Shown piece after piece: positions 4,139-5,892 of a stretch of 5,892 nucleotides of DNA (position 1 is the stretch's first letter; each line of letters starts with the position of its first letter). The stretch comes from an uncultured Clostridia bacterium (GTDB lineage Bacteria > Bacillota > Clostridia > TANB77 > CAG-508): positions 1 through 5,892 of the forward strand of contig CAPYID010000070.1 in assembly GCA_948739805.1 (NCBI GenBank), written 5' to 3'. Below the pieces are notes generated by a model. It ran no database searches. It saw only the letters and a program-made list of their open reading frames with translations, and had not been told where the DNA came from. Both the position numbers and the translations under genes were made by a program.

Positions 4139-4753
4139 ATGAGAAAAATTATAGAAACTAGGGAGTTTAACGTATACAAGTTTAATGAATTGCCAAAGGA
4201 CGCAAAAGAAAGAGTCCGTAGCTGGTATCTGGAAGGGCAGTCGGAATTAAGCTATATCTTTACAGAAGATTGCATGGAAAGATTAAAAGAGCTTTTTCCT
4301 GACAGTAACTTAGAAGTACAGTACAGTTTGGCTTATTGTCAAGGGGATGGATTCAATATCTATGGGGAAATTCGTCTGGATGAACTGCTGGAAAAAATAG
4401 CGGAAAAATTTACGGAAAAAGAAATGAAGTTTTTCAAGTGGGCGTTTAGTGAGTATGGCACAAGTTATAAAATGGCATCCAACAATTACTATTGTTATTG
4501 TATATGCAGCAGAAACGACTTTATGGAAGATATTTTCTATGAAATGGACAACTGGTATTTCCGTAACATTCCAGAAAAGACAATGGAAAAATTCAACAAA
4601 CTTGCTGGAGAATATCTTGACAATCTCTGCAATGAATTTGAAAAGAATGGTTACAACTTTTTCTATGAGATTTCAGAGGAAGATTTACAGGAATATTGCG
4701 AAGCTAACGACTATGAATTTTTGGAAGATGGAAAATTTTATGCAGCAGCATAA
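4139..4753 (+). CDS. Acidic phage-type hypothetical protein with QGDG motif (gene 6)
   Basis: At 204 residues this is the largest product. The N-terminal YKFNELPKDAKERVRSWYL (13-31) and the later VQYSLAYCQGDGFNIYGEI (60-78), followed by a long acidic helical region, recall a phage and plasmid protein group. In that group a 'KFDELS-EAK-A' start precedes a 'S-QGDG-F-G' core. I recognise this pattern from memory and know no biochemical role. The C-terminus EEDLQEYCEANDYEFLEDGK (180-199) is typical of the same group. There are about 43 Asp/Glu against roughly two dozen Lys/Arg. A Cys/Tyr-rich patch YYCYCIC lies at about 117-123. The start is set by AAAGGT 8 nt upstream. The stop codon overlaps the ribosome binding site of the next gene, so translation is probably coupled. 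Confidence 0.88.
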   Translation: MRKIIETREFNVYKFNELPKDAKERVRSWYLEGQSELSYIFTEDCMERLKELFPDSNLEVQYSLAYCQGDGFNIYGEIRLDELLEKIAEKFTEKEMKFFKWAFSEYGTSYKMASNNYYCYCICSRNDFMEDIFYEMDNWYFRNIPEKTMEKFNKLAGEYLDNLCNEFEKNGYNFFYEISEEDLQEYCEANDYEFLEDGKFYAAA

Positions 4754-4765
4754 GGAGGAAAAGTT

Positions 4766-4939
4766 ATGATTGTAGAAGTATTTTTTAAAGGCAGCAACTT
4801 CAAAAGACTTTATGACACTTTTTGGAATATTAAAGGTGTTGTGCATGACGGATATAATATTATTTTAGTCACTGAAAACAAAAATGAGGAAAATATTTTG
4901 CTTGATGATAACAAATATGAATTGAGAGTTACATATTAA
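4766..4939 (+). CDS. 57-residue small protein (gene 7)
   Basis: ATG 4766 has AGGAGG (4753-4758) 7 nt upstream, overlapping the stop codon of gene 6, so the pair should be translationally coupled. The product begins MIVEVFFKGSNFKRLYDTFW and continues NIKGVVHDGYNIILVTENKN, then EENILLDDNKYELRVTY. The pattern suggests beta strands around one short helix, in a soluble and slightly acidic fold. No family was recognised. The stop at 4937-4939 is immediately adjacent to the first base of hammerhead 2, so cleavage would leave this gene at the 3' end of the processed genes 2-7 mRNA. Confidence 0.72.
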   Translation: MIVEVFFKGSNFKRLYDTFWNIKGVVHDGYNIILVTENKNEENILLDDNKYELRVTY

Positions 4940-5002
4940 TCCTGCCTGATGATGGCAAGTTGGCTACTTGCCGAAACTAGCGGTTTTCCGCTAGTCGTGG
5001 GA
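4940..5002 (+). ncRNA. Hammerhead ribozyme 2 (type I, with one inserted U)
   Basis: Stem I is UCCUGC/GUGGGA (4940-4945 with 4997-5002), including a U-G and a G-U wobble. The core is CUGAUGA (4946-4952). One extra U at 4953 precedes stem II, GGCAAG/CUUGCC (4954-4959 with 4967-4972), which has a 7-nt loop. GAAA is at 4973-4976. Stem III is a perfect 7 bp, CUAGCGG-UUUU-CCGCUAG (4977-4994). A4976 pairs with U4995, with cleavage expected after C4996 (GUC). The insertion between A9 and the first pair of stem II is unusual and could lower activity. It begins at the base after the gene 7 stop and would give genes 8-9 a new 5' end 49 nt before ATG 5046. Confidence 0.9.
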
Positions 5003-5045
5003 AGCCACATTGGAAAAAAGATAAAAACGATTGGAGGAAAATTTT

Positions 5046-5408
5046 ATGGCTAGATATGTAAAAGAGTTCGCAAACGCTACTATGTTAGCGGAAAAATATA
5101 TTAAGCGTTGTCCTGAAGCTGGAAAAATGAATGATGAAATTAGACGTATTCTTAATGTGCATGAAAAAGGACTGATAACAGATTATGAAGCTGTAAAATG
5201 CATTGTAGACGCTAGTGAAAGATGTAGCCAAATATCACAGGCTAAAGAGCTATGGGTACAGTTTGGGGAAGTCCCAATGAATCCAGAAACAGAAGAAATT
5301 GAAGCAGAATGGCATGGTTTTTCTGCTGGAACACATAGGGAAGATATTTGGCATTGGTTTGAGGAAACTTTTAATGTCAGTGTCGCAAAAGATTTAATGG
5401 GATTATAG
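5046..5408 (+). CDS. Protein of unknown function with GTHREDIWHWFEE motif (gene 8)
   Basis: A 120-residue protein. ATG 5046 is preferred to the upstream TTG 5031 because GGAGG (5033-5037) lies 8 nt before it. The N-terminal half is helical and includes ILNVHEKGLITDYEAVKCIV (35-54). The C-terminal half carries the most recognisable stretch, LWVQFGEVPMNPETEEIEAE (69-88) then WHGFSAGTHREDIWHWFEET (89-108). I recall proteins with this 'FGDVPMNPETE...F-AGTHREDIWHWFE' signature from many Firmicutes plasmids and integrative elements, where they are labelled hypothetical. The invariant His/Trp/Glu cluster could be structural or catalytic, but this is not established. It is the first gene of the last processed module. 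Confidence 0.88.
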   Translation: MARYVKEFANATMLAEKYIKRCPEAGKMNDEIRRILNVHEKGLITDYEAVKCIVDASERCSQISQAKELWVQFGEVPMNPETEEIEAEWHGFSAGTHREDIWHWFEETFNVSVAKDLMGL

Positions 5409-5420
5409 GAGGGAAAAGTT

Positions 5421-5630
5421 ATGAAAAATACTATTAAAGAAATGGTAAAACAGGCGGACGATGAACGGAATTTTGATTTAATACGCTGGATTAAAGATAT
5501 TCTGGATGGATTTTCTTATACATTCTGTTGTCCTTGTGGATGGAAAAATATAGGAAAGGAACTGGAAAAAGAATATCCAGAAAATTCATGGGTATATGAA
5601 AACCTGGAATTACAGGATTATGCAGATTAA
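5421..5630 (+). CDS. 69-residue protein with CCPCG motif (gene 9)
   Basis: ATG 5421 has AGGAGGG (5407-5413) 7 nt upstream, overlapping the TAG of gene 8, so the pair is likely translationally coupled. The protein starts with a charged helix (MKNTIKEMVKQADDERNF), then IRWIKDILDGFSYTF, a cysteine knuckle CCPCGW (36-41), and an acidic tail with KELEKEYPENSWVYENLELQ. There are three cysteines but no second pair, so a complete zinc finger is absent unless the protein dimerises. No family was recognised. Its stop lies about 30 nt before the second twister ribozyme, which would define the 3' end of its mRNA. Confidence 0.82.
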   Translation: MKNTIKEMVKQADDERNFDLIRWIKDILDGFSYTFCCPCGWKNIGKELEKEYPENSWVYENLELQDYAD

Positions 5631-5641
5631 GAAAAGCAACA

Positions 5642-5657
5642 GGGATGGAAACATCCC
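5642..5657 (+). other. GAAA-tetraloop hairpin before twister B
   Basis: GGGATG-GAAA-CATCCC is a 6-bp stem closed by a GAAA (GNRA) tetraloop. It ends one base before the 5' P1 strand of the twister. After cleavage it would be left near the 3' end of the gene 8-9 mRNA, where a stable hairpin could hinder 3' exonucleases. The twister would supply the cut in place of a T-run terminator. Confidence 0.6.
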
Positions 5658-5658
5658 G

Positions 5659-5711
5659 CTCTAATGCAGCTAATACAAGTCGCAAGCCTTGATGAGAAAT
5701 GCAGAGCGGAG
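5659..5711 (+). ncRNA. Twister self-cleaving ribozyme (copy B, compact)
   Basis: UAA is at 5662-5664, with cleavage expected between U5662 and A5663. P2 is UGCA (5665-5668 with 5700-5703), followed by GC at 5669-5670. P4 is CAAG/CUUG (5676-5679 with 5688-5691) with the diagnostic loop UCGCAAGC (5680-5687). After P2' comes GA and then GCG (5706-5708), which pairs with CGC (5681-5683) as T1. GC 5669-5670 can pair with GC 5686-5687 as T2. P1 is CUC/GAG (5659-5661 with 5709-5711). Compared with copy A, T1 changes from UCAC/GUGA to CGC/GCG with pairing kept, which is strong evidence for the fold. P3 and P5 are absent. A competing 6-bp pairing, CCGCUC (5656-5661) with GAGCGG (5704-5709), would exclude T1. 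Confidence 0.87.
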
Positions 5712-5853
5712 GAAAATTTGGAATTAGGTAGATAGCCTCTCGGATTCATAAGAGCTGGTTAAGATTTGTGTATTGACAACTGAATATTGTGGGATTTTGG
5801 AAATATATCAAATAAACATTGAAAAAAGGGCGCACTTATCCCTTGGAAATTAA
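5712..5853. other. Gene-free tail after twister B
   Basis: No gene is visible. AGC-C-TCT/AGAGCT (5734-5740 with 5751-5756) forms a weak hairpin. TTGACAACTGAATAT (5773-5787) is a 13 of 15 match to TTGACAATTAAATAT at 2301-2315. It resembles a -35 box but no acceptable -10 follows. AAGGG/CCCTT (5826-5830 with 5840-5844) could act as a short terminator stem on the minus strand, because the minus-strand copy is followed by six T residues. The stem is only 5 bp, so I give it little weight. Confidence 0.4.
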
Positions 5854-5882
5854 TGTGATTTTTTTTGAAATTGTGGTACAAT
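5854..5882 (+). promoter_or_regulatory. Probable extended -10 promoter reading out of the window
   Basis: TGGTACAAT (5874-5882) is an extended -10 box with five of six matches to TATAAT. The position for a -35 box 17 nt upstream (5854-5859, TGTGAT) is a poor match, which is tolerated when the extended -10 is strong. An alternative TTGAAA (5865-5870) is too close to serve this -10. The box is similar to the TGGTATAAT of the minus-strand gene at the left end. Any transcript would start near 5889 and continue beyond the window. Confidence 0.4.
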
Positions 5883-5892
5883 TATTTTGTAT

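Noticed and set aside
3141..4179. Minus-strand open frames opposite genes 2, 5 and 6
   Set aside because: They lie antisense to well-supported plus-strand genes, lack ribosome binding sites and have low-complexity hydrophobic products typical of shadow frames.
4449..4769. A plus-strand frame of 106 codons overlapping genes 6 and 7
   Set aside because: It is out of frame inside gene 6, has no ribosome binding site, and ends just past the gene 7 start.
5491..5685. Minus-strand 64-codon frame opposite gene 9 and twister B
   Set aside because: It has no upstream minus-strand ribosome binding site, and its start region lies within the twister fold.
5826..5844. Minus-strand terminator AAGGG/CCCTT plus T-run
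   Set aside because: The stem is only 5 bp with a 9-nt loop, and no minus-strand gene is visible upstream of it in the window.

Overview
The window looks like part of a plasmid, phage or integrative element from a low-GC Firmicute, most likely a gut Clostridium relative. The evidence is high A+T content, strong AGGAGG-type ribosome binding sites, a string of very small plus-strand genes of unassigned family, and almost 1.9 kb of repeat-rich DNA without genes. No replication, integration, tail or transfer gene is visible, so the type of element is inferred.

Positions 1-440 look like a control region. The first four codons of a minus-strand gene (MARK...) sit at the edge, and a 33-bp palindrome covers its promoter and ribosome binding site. 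Next come three 31-bp dyad units with identical 9-bp spacers (167-303), a nested hairpin (334-390) and two tandem 16-bp palindromes (394-440). Positions 441-1876 are AT-rich and carry several long inverted repeats but no gene I can defend. A promoter near 1877-1908 starts a plus-strand unit with a leader of about 650 nt.

The plus-strand unit (about 1910-5711) encodes nine small proteins of 31 to 204 residues, none of known function. It also carries four self-cleaving ribozymes of two classes. A twister lies before gene 1 (2420-2509), a hammerhead follows gene 1 (2970-3029), a second hammerhead follows gene 7 (4940-5002), and a second twister follows gene 9 (5659-5711). I folded all four by hand. 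The core residues are present, and the twister pseudoknots covary between the two copies. If active, they would cut one transcript into a leader, a gene 1 piece, a genes 2-7 piece, a genes 8-9 piece and a tail. A further GC-rich structured segment (3618-3718), lying between genes 4 and 5, fits no ribozyme class I could recognise.

Genes 1 and 6 encode markedly acidic proteins. Two genes (3092 and 4139) have a hairpin inserted between an upstream purine-rich GGAAG tract and the AAGGT site next to the start codon. The right end (5713-5892) holds no gene, only a probable extended -10 promoter reading out of the window.
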